A DNA stretch of 64,000 bases, taken from contig OZ345377.1 in NCBI GenBank assembly GCA_977006965.1, forward strand, positions 1,922,001 to 1,986,000. The letters are read 5' to 3'. Under the pieces are notes generated by a model that searched no databases, was not told the origin of the DNA, and saw only the letters and a list, made by a program, of their open reading frames with translations. Made by a program: the position numbers and the translations under genes. Below, piece by piece: positions 29,582-39,559 of this stretch. The number at the start of each line of letters is the position of its first letter. Position 1 is the first letter of the stretch. The DNA comes from Phymatolithon calcareum (Eukaryota; Rhodophyta; Florideophyceae; Hapalidiales).

Positions 29582-30344
29582 CTAGAAGGCGCATTTTGAG
29601 ACTGCTGCGTCGTCAATGACCTTGTAGTTGTTCATAGTTATCCCGATGTAAGAAAGTTTCCATGATAGGTGCAGGTAATTTCCGGCCAGTGTGATTTGGA
29701 AGAACTTTGTACTTAAGAATATCACTAACTCTTGAGTCTGTGTTACACACATTATGGAGTTCTCGTCTGCCAACTTTGAGAGTATTTTCAGAATGTTTTG
29801 GATCCCTTTGGCCTTCTTGTCCGGGAGTAGAGCGTCATGCGCAAATAACTGCACTGGCTGCTCCGAGACTATTCCTGCTAGTTTCGCTGTGGCTTCGGCG
29901 AACGTATTCATAAATATGTATAGACACGGGTTGAGTGGGGACTCTTGCGGAACTCCTCGGTCAATAATGCACTTGGTTCTGGTTTCGTCTCCTGCCGGCT
30001 TGACCCACGGCGGCTTTAGCTGGTACAATTTGCTCTTCAGTCTCTCCATGAACTCTGCCGTAAGGGTTGCAATGACGCAGTGTATTATTGCGGAGTACAG
30101 CCAGATATGTGCTCTTATATCTTTGAAAACCGAGTTGTGGCGTGGTGAACCGATAGTGTTCTCGAATTTAAGAGTCCAAGGCGGAGCCGACAACCTTCCT
30201 GACCTGGCGCAGTAAGGAGATAGGCCCGTACTTCGGCTGCAATATGCATTGGGCCCTTCTTGCATACCGGAATAAGTTATGCTTGACTGCGCTCGCAAAA
30301 CAAAACAGACCAGACACATGGCCTCTTTACACTCGCGAAGTTGC
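29582..30344 (-). pseudogene. LINE-D reverse transcriptase fragment, second copy
   Basis: Blocks on the minus strand: FMERLKSKLYQLKPPWVKPA, CIIDRGVPQESPLNPCLYIF (motif B, normally GVPQGSPLSP), QLFAHDALLPDKKAKGIQ (motif C with FAHD in place of FADD) and LSYIGITMNNYKVIDDAAVS. The change at the catalytic Asp pair and in motif B shows an inactive copy. It is truncated at both ends. Confidence 0.75.
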
Positions 30345-30405
30345 CCCATGCTTCTACAACCGCGTTGGTTACTTTTTTATATAGATCTGCATTTCTTCTT
30401 CTTCT
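30345..30405 (+). repeat. LINE-E 3' end relic
   Basis: GCGAAGTTGCCCCATGCTTC, a CGCGTTGGTTACTT block and a TTCTTCTTCTTC tail. Confidence 0.6.
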
Positions 30406-30669
30406 ATCTCAATTCTTTTGACTAGAACGATGCACGTAGTTGATACTCTTCTCATGAAAAATTTTACCTACAGGATACCAACACATGTGATGGCCCTCAG
30501 ACAAGTGCGGCAGACACACTCTTCTCAATCACGGAATTCCATAGTTCCAAGCATTCTTTTTTAATATTTTATCGCTTATTTGAGTATTCACAGGAGACCT
30601 CCTACGGGAACAGTCCTTGATCCATGCGCAAAGCATTCTTTTTGTTCGGATAATGAGGAAACGGAGCTG
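30406..30669. other. No recognisable gene
   Basis: Short AT-rich interval between the LINE-E relic and the VOC gene; it would be the 3' side of the VOC gene. Confidence 0.35.
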
Positions 30670-31038
30670 GATCTACTTGTCCGTCAGAAGGATTAGATTT
30701 CCCTCACTGTCGTTGAACATTGCATGCTGTACCTCGGAATCCCATGGCGCCGGAGCAGGTTCCTGCACAATTGTAATGTTGTTCTCCTTGAGTGTCGCGA
30801 CGACGGCAGGAACGTCAGCGACAAGCGGGAGAATTGGTTTCGTCCGCTTGGGGATCTCCTTCACGACTTCCAGATGTAGCGACGTCTGTGCCTTGCCTGG
30901 CGTCAGCATGATCCAGCGTTCTCCGGGCATGTACTCCGCGTTTACCTTGACGGTAAATCCCATCACGTTGCTCCAGAATGCGAGTGCGCGCTCCTGGTCA
31001 ATCACCGGGATCGAGAAAAAGGAAACGTGCGAGGTCAT
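30670..31038 (-). CDS. VOC-family (glyoxalase/bleomycin-resistance-like) protein
   Basis: An intact 121-residue frame from the ATG at 31038, the usual length of a one-domain VOC protein made of two beta-alpha-beta-beta-beta repeats. Repeat 1: HVSFFSIPVIDQERALAFWS, NVMGFTVKVNAEYMPGERWI, then LHLEV. Repeat 2: PILPLVADVPAVVATLKENN, PAPAPWDSEVQHAMFNDSEG and NLILL. The pattern RALAFWxNVMGFxV, W-x-MLTP and F-N-D-x-EGN is typical. Substrate cannot be read from sequence; members include metal-dependent lyases, isomerases and drug-binding proteins. It has no intron and no neighbour of related function, and it sits among dead elements. The similarity looks bacterial-like, so transfer is possible but unproven. 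Confidence 0.85.
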
Positions 31039-31442
31039 GTCGCTGAGATAGGTAACACAATGGGACCCTGGTCTCTACCTGGTTAGGCAGTGGTTGTGCA
31101 GAAAAAAGTTGCATGGCGATCACAACGCTGTGTGTCAATTTGGCGTCGCAATGATTCTGGAACTGTAGATCGACAGACATTATGATAATGTACTGTAATT
31201 CAGCAGATTGCCAATTAAACTTTCGGTGCTGTATGCTTATGGCCAGTAAGACAACCGTGGAAGACGAGGCACAGCGAGCGCTGTGCTTCTGGCCTACCTT
31301 TCGAACACCCACGATCTTGAACGAGATCTCGGCAAGCCACCGCCAGCGTCAGCCAAATGACCCATTCAAGCTTTGCTGACGTACCAGGCCTAAAGGCACA
31401 AGAAAAGTTGGTGTAGCTCTTTCGACGTGGGGGCCGGATTCT
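31039..31442. other. 5' flank of the VOC gene; no gene seen
   Basis: No clear TATA box at a fixed distance from 31038 and no repeats identified. Confidence 0.35.
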
Positions 31443-32762
31443 TTAAGGACCTACTTCCCCATCTTTGAAGCGCTCTCACTGGCCGAAACAATGCTCATAA
31501 ACTGGATGAAAAATTTAATTATGTCGTTTGCACCGACGGGACAGCATCCAGTGTCAAGAAAATATGTAGAAACAAGTGAAAAATTTTCAAATATGAAGTC
31601 AGCAAAAGTTTCCAATGTTCGGCTCTAATCAATCATTACAGAAAAATTCTTACTGTGTTTCCTTCGAACAGTTTCAGCTTCTCGTCGTGGCGCAACGTGA
31701 ATTTTACTATATTTTTCGCCTGTTCCTTTGCCGATTTTAAAAAACTTTTTGGTATCGTGGCGCGAACTTTTTTGCCACCTAGACGTTCGATTTTACCAAA
31801 TTTGCGGTATTCCTGTGTTAGTCTACAACCATTCGAAACTTTTGACCGGGGCAATAAGAAATTCATCGAATCCTTTTCGGGATAACTGTCCATCTTTGTA
31901 GGCGATTCTTTGGGGATTGTGGGGATAAAAAGGGAGAGAAAAAGAGAGAGAGAGAAAGAGGTTGAGATGTTTTTGTCTTTTTGGGGCTCTTTGGTGCGGA
32001 CCGTGAGCTGCCCTCCTTTTTTCACAAAGGTCAAAGTAGGATACTATATAAACTAGTGCTAGGTTTTGCCGGAGCTCTTGCGAGCAGTACCCAGCTCACT
32101 GTAAGACTACTAAATGAGGAAACAATTAAAAAAATACAACTCTATCGGAGATCTGACTTCGTCGGCGAATTTGTAAACGGTACACCGCCAACCTGGCGAC
32201 ATCGGCAAGCAACCGGATGCGCTGGGTATGATAGTAACAGCAATGATTTCTTCGGTACGTTCCAGCCTAATCAATCAATCAAGACGGCCAATACTGGGGT
32301 CAGCAGGGATGTAGGTCCTTAAGGACCTACACTCCCATATTAGATTTTCACTTTTATTTTTTATGAGCTTCGGAATCCGAGAAGCTCATTGGACACTTTC
32401 TGATATGGCAATACATAATTAGCTAAGCGAAAAAAGGTTCTCGCGCGGTGAAACTTTTTCTAGAAATTCTTAGCGGATAGGAACAGGCGAAAAAATAGTA
32501 AAATTCACGTTGTGCCACGACGAGAAGCTGAAACTGTTCGAAGGAAACACAGTAAGCATTTTTCTATAATGATTGATTAGAGCCGAAAATTGGAAACTTT
32601 TGCTGACTTCATATTTGAAAATTTTTCACTTGTTACTATACATTTTCTTGAAACTGGATGCAGTCCCGTCGGTGCACACGATATAATTAAAATTTTGATC
32701 CAGTTTATGAGCATTGTTTCGGCCAGTGAGTGCGCTTTAAAGATGGGGAAGTTGGTCCTTAA
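31443..32762. mobile_element. TTAA-bounded inverted-repeat (foldback) element(s)
   Basis: The outer ends are TTAAGGACCTACTTCCCCAT on the left and its near-inverse (GGGGAAGTTGGTCCTTAA) on the right. The inverted repeats continue inward for about 330 bp (31443-31775 against 32440-32762) with moderate divergence. A TTAA sits at each border as expected of a TTAA-duplicating transposon such as piggyBac-like elements. A third TTAA at 32323 joins two further termini head to head (GTAGGTCCTTAAGGACCTAC), so this may be two elements side by side. No transposase was recognised. Confidence 0.65.
31636..31893 (-). CDS. Small basic protein inside the TTAA element, unknown function
   Basis: 85 residues from the ATG at 31893 (MDSYPEKDSMNFLLPRSKV). 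It has LTQEYRKFGKIERLGGKKVR, then ATIPKSFLKSAKEQAKNIVK and FTLRHDEKLKLFEGNTVRIF before the stop. It is Lys/Arg-rich and intronless. The last 28 residues are repeated in the right inverted arm (about 32480-32570) with a frameshift. It could be the end of a transposase or an independent protein. No family recognised; the frame is also open upstream to 32034 but the composition there is simple. Confidence 0.4.
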   Translation of the reverse strand: MDSYPEKDSMNFLLPRSKVSNGCRLTQEYRKFGKIERLGGKKVRATIPKSFLKSAKEQAKNIVKFTLRHDEKLKLFEGNTVRIFL

Positions 32763-32991
32763 CACTGCGACTTTCGGACTACCGCATTGGTTTGAACGAA
32801 AAAAGTCTCCACGTTACAGAACATTGGATAATAAATGAGTAAATTTGCCAAAAGTGGTAAAAATACCCTATATCCACCCCTAGCCAAAACTACTACTCAC
32901 CAGTAGCAAAATGTACTATGATACTCACCCTCCGAACCTAATACTCATCCGTTTCTCAGAGCACTCCATGCGACTGTGACATTTATTGCGT
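32763..32991. other. No recognisable gene
   Basis: Short interval; no motif. Confidence 0.3.
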
Positions 32992-33780
32992 ACGCTACTC
33001 GCTTTGGTTTAGCTCCTCGTAGCAGGAATCGATAAAATCTCCGTCATTGAAAACGGTGAAGTCGATGATCATGGACTGAGCTGATTTGTCGATGTGCTTT
33101 CGCTTCAACTCGACAATGTTGTGGATGTTGGGCCTACCGCATATCTGTGAGAAGTGACCGGTGTGTCCACACGAGGGGCAGTGACGAGCACTCTTTTCGG
33201 AAGACACGTAGGGCTTCTTGCGCTTGCAGCCCGGCTTAGCGACAAGTTCAAACGGCACCAAATCTTCCTGTACTAGCTGGTCACTAGTGACTGCAACATG
33301 CGTGATGCTGTCCTCGTGTTGCTTGGCCCACGTTCGCAACGGCTATACGTCCACGAACCAGTGCTTGTTCCACGAGTCCAACACGATCCGATGCTGCACC
33401 AGGCGCCTCGCGGCATAAAACATTGCAGCAAAAACGTGGCCGCAGGGACGCTGGTGCTCATCACAGTGGCGGCAAGAGCATGTTGCGTGGTAGTTGCTGC
33501 TAACTGTCACATTGAATGGTGTCACTTCGCTGCGAACAAAACAGTTCGATGACCTCCGGCTCCACAAGCAGCTTTTCCGCTCTGAACAATTTTTCCTGGT
33601 GCTTCCTATCGAAGTAAGGCGTAAGGAACATACCCTCCGTAATCATCTGGTGAGTTATGTGGCCTCGTTCGAAGGGTTCGTCGGACATTTGCCCGATTAA
33701 AGAGGCTATAAGGTTATAGATTGGTTCACCACTCACTTTGACAAGCGCGAAAGGTGCAAGCTGTGCGCTGGCTACAGATG
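32992..33780 (-). pseudogene. MULE (Mutator-like) transposase C-terminal remnant
   Basis: Three minus-strand blocks in different frames make up one C-terminus. First EPIYNLIASLIGQMSDEPFE and FLTPYFDRKHQEKLFRAEKL (33736-33560). Next a SWIM zinc finger, CSCRHCDEHQRPCGHVFAAM (CxCx..CxH type, about 33480-33420). Then KPGCKRKKPYVSSEKSARHC with a knuckle CPSCGHTGHFSQICG and an acidic end stopping at 32995. SWIM plus a trailing zinc knuckle is the usual C-terminal layout of MULE transposases. The catalytic domain is not present and the frames are shifted, so it is inactive. Confidence 0.75.
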
Positions 33781-34409
33781 AGTTTCAGAGGCTGCTTTCT
33801 GCGCCTCTACAAGAGGTGTGCCTTTCTGATTGACGTGTTCTGGGATATCACGACGTTAACAACATTGTCGAAGCTTGATCCAACGTAGTCGCTCACCTGT
33901 AGCACGTTCTCCTTCTTGTGCAAGGTTTCAGAGTGAGTAGTGCGGGAGCGTTGTGCGTTTAGCTTGCCAGAAAAATTCGAAGATGTGCACAAAACTTGAA
34001 TCAAGATGAAGAAGCATCTACTTCCCTTTTTCCCTCCAAAAAACGCAACTGTCAGCTCTCCACGTAACGGATGAGTAGCAGTTTTGGCTTGGGTGGAATT
34101 TTAGCGTACGTTACCACTTCTGGTGGCCTTTTAGCGAATTTCCCTGTTTTTCCCCTGTGGGGCTAATAATCATTACTTCTATTTTTACGTCTAGTAATTG
34201 TAAGCACGCCACTTCTCTACTACTGATTGCCCGGTACGCTAAAGATGGTCATTAGGCGCAGCTTTTCACTGATTCGCCTCTCTTTGCAGCGTTTCCTTCG
34301 CCGAGTTGTCATGTGCTTCGCTGTCATGTTCTTCCTTTCTTGCAGAAGGCATTAATTTAACGCCAAACCTTCCCCTAGAACATGTTCTCCCTGTTGTTCC
34401 AAATTTGGA
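33781..34409. other. No recognisable gene
   Basis: The minus frame at 33807-34004 (VSDYVGSSFDNVVNVVISQN) may be a further piece of the MULE gene; not certain. Otherwise nothing seen. Confidence 0.3.
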
Positions 34410-34631
34410 TTATCTCAACGGATCTCTCCCTACATAGATCTTCAACTGTTTCGCCACTCTCTCTTCTAACAAAATGTAGTCCAGAGAAAGCCCGAAAGAA
34501 CAGCGTAGCATGAAGTGCTCCACTATCTCCTTAACGCCATGCGGTCCCACTTTGTGCACTGGGCCGCAGAGTAGCGGTTCATCTTCGATATTTCCAAAGT
34601 GAAAGCATGCTACATGCTCGTGGAGTATCAC
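34410..34631 (-). CDS. Short hypothetical ORF
   Basis: 73 residues with a balanced composition (HEHVACFHFGNIEDEPLLCG, then VKEIVEHFMLRCSFGLSLDY). It reads like protein sequence but has no recognisable domain, and it could be an element fragment. The start is taken at the only upstream ATG. Confidence 0.2.
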   Translation of the reverse strand: MILHEHVACFHFGNIEDEPLLCGPVHKVGPHGVKEIVEHFMLRCSFGLSLDYILLEERVAKQLKIYVGRDPLR

Positions 34632-34959
34632 CTCTTCACGTCTCTTCTTATGTGTAGATATTTCGGGAGCGAAGGTAGGGTAACTGGTTTGCTTCTACAG
34701 AGTGGATTAATAATGAATCGTACCGCTTCTAAAGTGAGAAGTATTCCTTGATACAACATCAGACTCAAATCCAATATTCCCCGGCGTCAGAGCTCACCAG
34801 CGGCCTCAATCTTCCGGACGTCGCAGTGACTCGGTATCCGTGAAATTACATGTTACATAAGATTCCATAGATTCCGGAACATGTCAGCAAACATGCGCGT
34901 TTCCCGGTTGAGCGCGTCGCAGCAGCTGCGGTTGCAAGTGAACCTTATAAAGGTGCTTC
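34632..34959. other. No recognisable gene
   Basis: No motif or repeat found. Confidence 0.3.
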
Positions 34960-35320
34960 CTCACGCAACCAGTAGATTTGACACTAACGGAAACACATAC
35001 ACGACCACAAAGGCTCTTCTTTTGACACGGAGGTATTTAATGCCTCCCTGTCGAAAGAAGAGCCGACAGCGCCGGCGGTCAGCAATGCTTGCACGGCAGC
35101 TTCTTCTCCGCGCAAAGCCAAAATCCTGGAATGGGATGGCAGGATACATGTCGAGCGTGCCACCATCTTTGTCGGACGAGATAACGCGCTGTTTCGAGGC
35201 AACCGGGGCCATTGCGTGGTCATGCTCATCTCCGCTGTCGTAGGCCGAGAGACCGTGTCGGGACTCAAAACGTTTCGCTGTTTCGTGGTTCTGGTACTGG
35301 GTGCCGTTGAATTTGCTCAA
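34960..35320 (-). pseudogene. LINE-D-like fragment (start of RNase H region)
   Basis: The minus strand has PVASKQRVISSDKDGGTLDM followed by YPAIPFQDFGFA, parallel to SKQRSILCDEDGDTLDIYRN at 29400. The remaining part shows no motif. Probably a short relic of the same LINE type. Confidence 0.35.
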
Positions 35321-35485
35321 CCTTTATCCCATTTTACGGAGACCCTTTCTCCATGATTTAGGTCACAGAAAAATTTGTAAGCTACTTCTCCGCCACTTCC
35401 GTCCGTCCATATTTCGATATCTGCTAATTTTGCCGTATTACGCGTCAAAATAAAGGCTTCTGTCGCTGTACAATTCTCCTCGGCT
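35321..35485. other. No recognisable gene
   Basis: Short interval with no motif. Confidence 0.3.
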
Positions 35486-35541
35486 TCAAGCGTTTGCAGA
35501 TGCGTTGGAAACTTTTTAATAAAAATCTACACTTCTTCCGC
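35486..35541 (+). repeat. LINE-E 3' end relic
   Basis: CTTCAAGCGTTTGCAGATGC followed by GTTGGAAACTTTTTAATAAA and a CTTCTTCC tail. Confidence 0.55.
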
Positions 35542-35904
35542 CACATCACCCGTCGTCGAAATAAGAGTCGTGCAGTTTGAAAACCTGTTACTTGCGCTGT
35601 TCTTCTGGATTTGCTGGTGGAGTCACGAGGATCTCTTCCTCCGCCAGATAATAGATGCTCGAGCCCCGTGAAGACCCCACGCTGCTCCTAGATTGCAACA
35701 CACTTGTGCGGGTTGTTCGAACTATAGGGATATTCGGGTTGCAGATGAAGTGCTACGCCCATGAATAGAATAGCTTTCATCTCTCTAATATCTTGCATGC
35801 TACACAAAGAAGTCAGTGACCGAAGGTGGACGACTTCCTTAGCTTTCAGACAGCCTTTGGCCCGCTCGCGCCACTTCGTTCCGTACGAATTCTCCCTTGC
35901 AGGA
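35542..35904. other. No recognisable gene
   Basis: No motif-bearing frame. Confidence 0.3.
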
Positions 35905-36110
35905 TGTTTTTTTTGCAACTGTTTAGTTGTTTATTTGAAAACCCTCATTAACACTCCTAAGACTGTACGGGAGCAGCTTTTCGTAACTTGTTCATTCTAG
36001 TATATCGCCTGGTCCCTAATAGAAGGACTCGACGTTCTCCATATTGTCAATAATGGTGACGCTGTAGAGTAGTATGTAGTCTAACGCCTTTTCCGTTGTT
36101 AACATTCCTT
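35905..36110 (-). repeat. LINE-G 3' end relic
   Basis: Nearly the same sequence as 12382-12590: LLYSVTIIDNMENVESFY then stop, the 3' UTR with a CTTAGGAGTGTTAATGAGGG block, AAATAAACAACTAAACAGTT and an A-run. The upstream part of the family is missing. Confidence 0.75.
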
Positions 36111-36572
36111 GCTGGACGTGGGAGTGGAAGATGTGTGTAGCGTAAGCTGATGCACCGTAAAGTGCAGCTGCTTCGCAATAGCTCTCACGAGGCGCTTGCA
36201 TCGTCGATGACTTGATTCCCCATTTTTGCCAGAAATGCGGGCGTAACGACTCGAGTGTATGAGATACGTTTTCGGGATGTGGCAGTAGCGTTTGATTATG
36301 AAAAGGCAGAACCGGACCGGACCGATCGAACCAGGATGACATCTTGAGTAGCGCAACACAAACGATAAACCTTCCGCTCAGGGGAAACCCCAGCCGAGGG
36401 GTGCTATGGCCCAAATGAGGCCATCCATGGAGTCGAATTTCGTTTCCGGAAGACGACGAAAGCGGAAAGGACACGACTCTGCCATGGCAGACTGCAAGAA
36501 ACAGGCGATCAAGCCGCCGGACGAGGCACCCACAGTCGCTGGCGGATTTTAAAAGGAAAAATAAATATTCTT

Positions 36573-38458
36573 TTGAAACTGCCCGCGTTACAAAAACGGC
36601 CCACCGGGCCAATTACGAGTCCACAGGCGGAAGGCGTGCCCGACGCGAGGAAAGACCGCGAAAACAAGAGAGAAGAAAATAACACATCCAAGTCGAGAAC
36701 GAGAAATGCAAAGCAAACGACAACTGTACCCAGTCCGTTAAAGAGAGCCCCAGTAGACAAAAATTCGTGAGAATCCGTAATGTCGCGGAGTGTGGAAGCT
36801 GCGGCAAGAAAGGAACGCTGAAATTGACAGGAGGAAGTGCACGTTTTCCACTTGCACTGACGTGTAGAGAATGTCCCTTCGGAAAAGAGGGACTGGATGT
36901 TAGTGAATTTGTCCACAACATCATCCCTAAATCTACAGGCGCAGACCAAGCAGAGGCTGGTCGAACAGAAGATAACACAGGAATAGCAGAAAAGGCCAAA
37001 AGACACTCCATCTTCCACTGTAGAAGCAAATACCCGAGATACGACACTGAACAAGAGTGTAGGCTTGTTAAGCGCAAAACTTGGGCACTCTGGCTGCGGT
37101 CGGGTTGTCCCTTGGCAAACGCCAAGGGCACCGCGAAGCGGAGATCTTTATAGAAAGAGAATTGGATCAAAGGATGACTTCGCAGTATGAGAAATGGATC
37201 AATGGGAATTTCTGGAATCCGCATCGCGGCTTCCCTAGGCCACTGCAGGCGCCGCCACTGTAATTCTTAAAGTGTAAGCAGTACAATATAAGCATGTGTA
37301 AACTGTAAGCAGAAGTTCTATGGTTTGCCCTTGGTGATCCTTCACGGTGTAAATCCGCATCGAAACCTATTGTACTGTAATGAATGTAATGCTATCTGTA
37401 AGGGCTTGCTGCAAATGCAAGCTGTAATGACAATTTGAAGTGAGTTTGTCTTATAGGAAATGGACAGTATGATAGTGGCGTTGAACGCCACAAACAGTGG
37501 GTCAAAGAAAGACGTCAATGGCGACGTAACATCTGACGTATTCACGAACATGGAGACCAAAGTGGAAGAACTGCAGAGTAATTTGGCAGCCACAGAGGAT
37601 ACGCTGGCACCATTATTCGCAATGGTACACAAGGATAACCAAAATGACGCTAAATACTGCCAAACAGTCGAGGATGTTAAAGAGGTGAAGACGAAGCCGA
37701 AGACGATGAAAACCAGCCTGAAAGCAACAGAGGAAAAGGTGTCCATTCTGGAGGCAACAGTGAGAGCACTCCGAGAGGAGAATAAGAGTTTCAAAATGGA
37801 GATCCTGGAGCAAAGGAAGACTCAACCGAAGGATCATCCCCTCAAGGTAGAGAAAAACGTACAAGACCCGAAGAGAATGATAATGAAGATATACCACTCA
37901 AGAGAATGCCATATCAGGAAGCTGTACTGAGAGTCTAGGGTGACACAACCCACAAGACGGATCAAAAAAGAGGAGGAGACAATAACAAGCACTTCCTACT
38001 GTCCAGTGAAGTCACGCACCCAAGTGAGCGAAGCTGACAAAGAGAAGCTAAAATTCTTCACGACCAAAATGGAAAACCTCTTGCCGCGAAGAAGCCCGAG
38101 ACCGAGACTAGGAGCATTATATTTCAGAAGATTTCCCAAGCCCCCGCGAGAGGAAATTGTACTTGCTGTAAGAGAACGTTTGAGTTCTAAGACAGGTTAA
38201 CACATATGCTTCATCGGAAACACAGTGATGGAAGTCCTGACCCAAAACAAAGAAAGGGATATTATTTCAGATCTGCTGAAAGAAGCAGGCCATGCCTCTA
38301 TGTACAGGTACAACGCCTTTGAAAGTGCGAAGAAGGGAAAACAAGGATTTGAGTCGGATCAATCCCTGGAACGACATGCAGACAGGACAAGGGCGCGGGA
38401 AAGACACTGCACATCCACAGCAACACAACCTTACGCTAGAGATGGTACTGAGGCCTAG
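36573..38458 (+). pseudogene. LINE-B ORF1 (zinc-finger/coiled-coil RNA-binding protein), decayed
   Basis: Successive frames give an ORF1 layout: a basic N-terminus (GPITSPQAEGVPDARKDREN), a four-Cys finger (ECGSCGKKGTLKLTG, then TCRECPFGKEG, about 36785-36890), a coiled-coil stretch with heptad-like spacing (METKVEELQSNLAATEDTLA, then LKATEEKVSILEATVRALRE at 37550-37790), and a basic region with RRIKKEEETITS and TKMENLLPRRSPRPRLGALY. LINE ORF1 proteins coat the element RNA and assist reverse transcription. At least four phase changes break it. Long open frames on the opposite strand (36509-37224) are shadows. Confidence 0.55.
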
Positions 38459-38729
38459 AGAGAGCTGCAAAGTGCAGACTCAAATACTTCGAAATCGAGA
38501 AGGCCTGAACGGCTGAGCAGTTCCGACGTCGGCACCTTGTTCACCCCAGTGTACGAAATAGATCTGGCAGCTAGTACCTAACCTCTGCAACGACCCCACC
38601 AAGTGCCAACGACCAAGAAATATATAGCACAATACACGTCACGCAGGCACTCGTCGGCACTGAGGACGGACATGAAGGAGGGCTACCTCTCCCTGGCGGT
38701 GTGACACAAGAAAACGAGCGCCACACTTA

Positions 38730-39480
38730 TCATGATGAAAGATTAGAGCATCCGGCCCATGAACTTGTAAAAAGACCCCGTCTATATCTGAACTCCCAGA
38801 GAAAGAGACAAGTACAGAAACCTCCATCACAATTTTGGAGTATACCACACCCGAAAATAATATTTAACAAGTACTGGAGAATCGCAACGAGGAATGTAGG
38901 GGGATCTCCGGAGACTCCGCAGTACCTACAAATGGTGGTGAAAGACCATGGAGTCGACGAAATTGGACTCAAAGAAAGACGCATGAGACCAGGAGCACGT
39001 ATCCGGGCTGAAATGTTCACAATGAACGCCCCGAGACCGGCACTAGTCACCGCAGAAGGACCTAGATACCACAGAGACTCAAGGAGAAGTAGCGGGACCA
39101 CTAGAAACTTTGGAGGAGTCTCTCTAGTGCTTTGAATAGGATGTGGAGCCAAGCTTATATTTAAATATGCAAGGATAAATATGCAAGGATACACTTCCAA
39201 ATCGTCATCCTACAACTGGGAAGCCTTAAAATTGGGGTGGTATATATGTCACCAAAGTCTACACGACAGGAAACGGAAGAATGTCTAAAGCTTATCATCA
39301 GGCACGCAAGAGAGCAAGCCATCATGTGCGGCGACTGAAACGCAAGACACAAGTTATGGGACCGACAAACAAACAGATTAGGAAACTAAGTCGTAAAACG
39401 GGCAGAAGAGAAAGAATGGGATATACGTACCAGCAAGGGTCCCGCATTTCAGACAAAGCAATACAGCAGCAATATTGACT
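38730..39480 (+). pseudogene. LINE-B ORF2, endonuclease N-terminal part
   Basis: Reads IFNKYWRIATRNVGGSPETP, VVKDHGVDEIGLKERRMRPG and GGVSLVL; then, in shifted frames, the GVVYMSPKS block and a degraded GDWNAR. The first block is the N-terminal strand of the APE-type endonuclease, and IGLKER sits where ITETH is expected, so the catalytic Glu region is altered. It is cut at 39480 by LINE-A and continues at 42945 with NIDFFVTRGITTF. Confidence 0.7.
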
Positions 39481-39559
39481 GACTCGAACCACAATTTCGA
39501 AGTTCCAAATGATATGACATCAGACGCTATTGCGGGTCCCCAAGAGACAACCACGAAGA

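Noticed and set aside
37085-37130. Hairpin CCCTTGGCAAACGCCAAGGG as a transcription terminator
   Set aside because: It lies within decayed LINE-B ORF1 and no T-run follows. Rho-independent terminators are not expected in nuclear eukaryotic DNA.
36509-37224. Long minus-strand frames (181 and 203 residues) rich in Phe, Ser, Leu and Cys
   Set aside because: They are antisense to the LINE-B ORF1 blocks with a zinc finger and coiled coil; the composition is that of a shadow frame of Lys/Glu-rich coding sequence.
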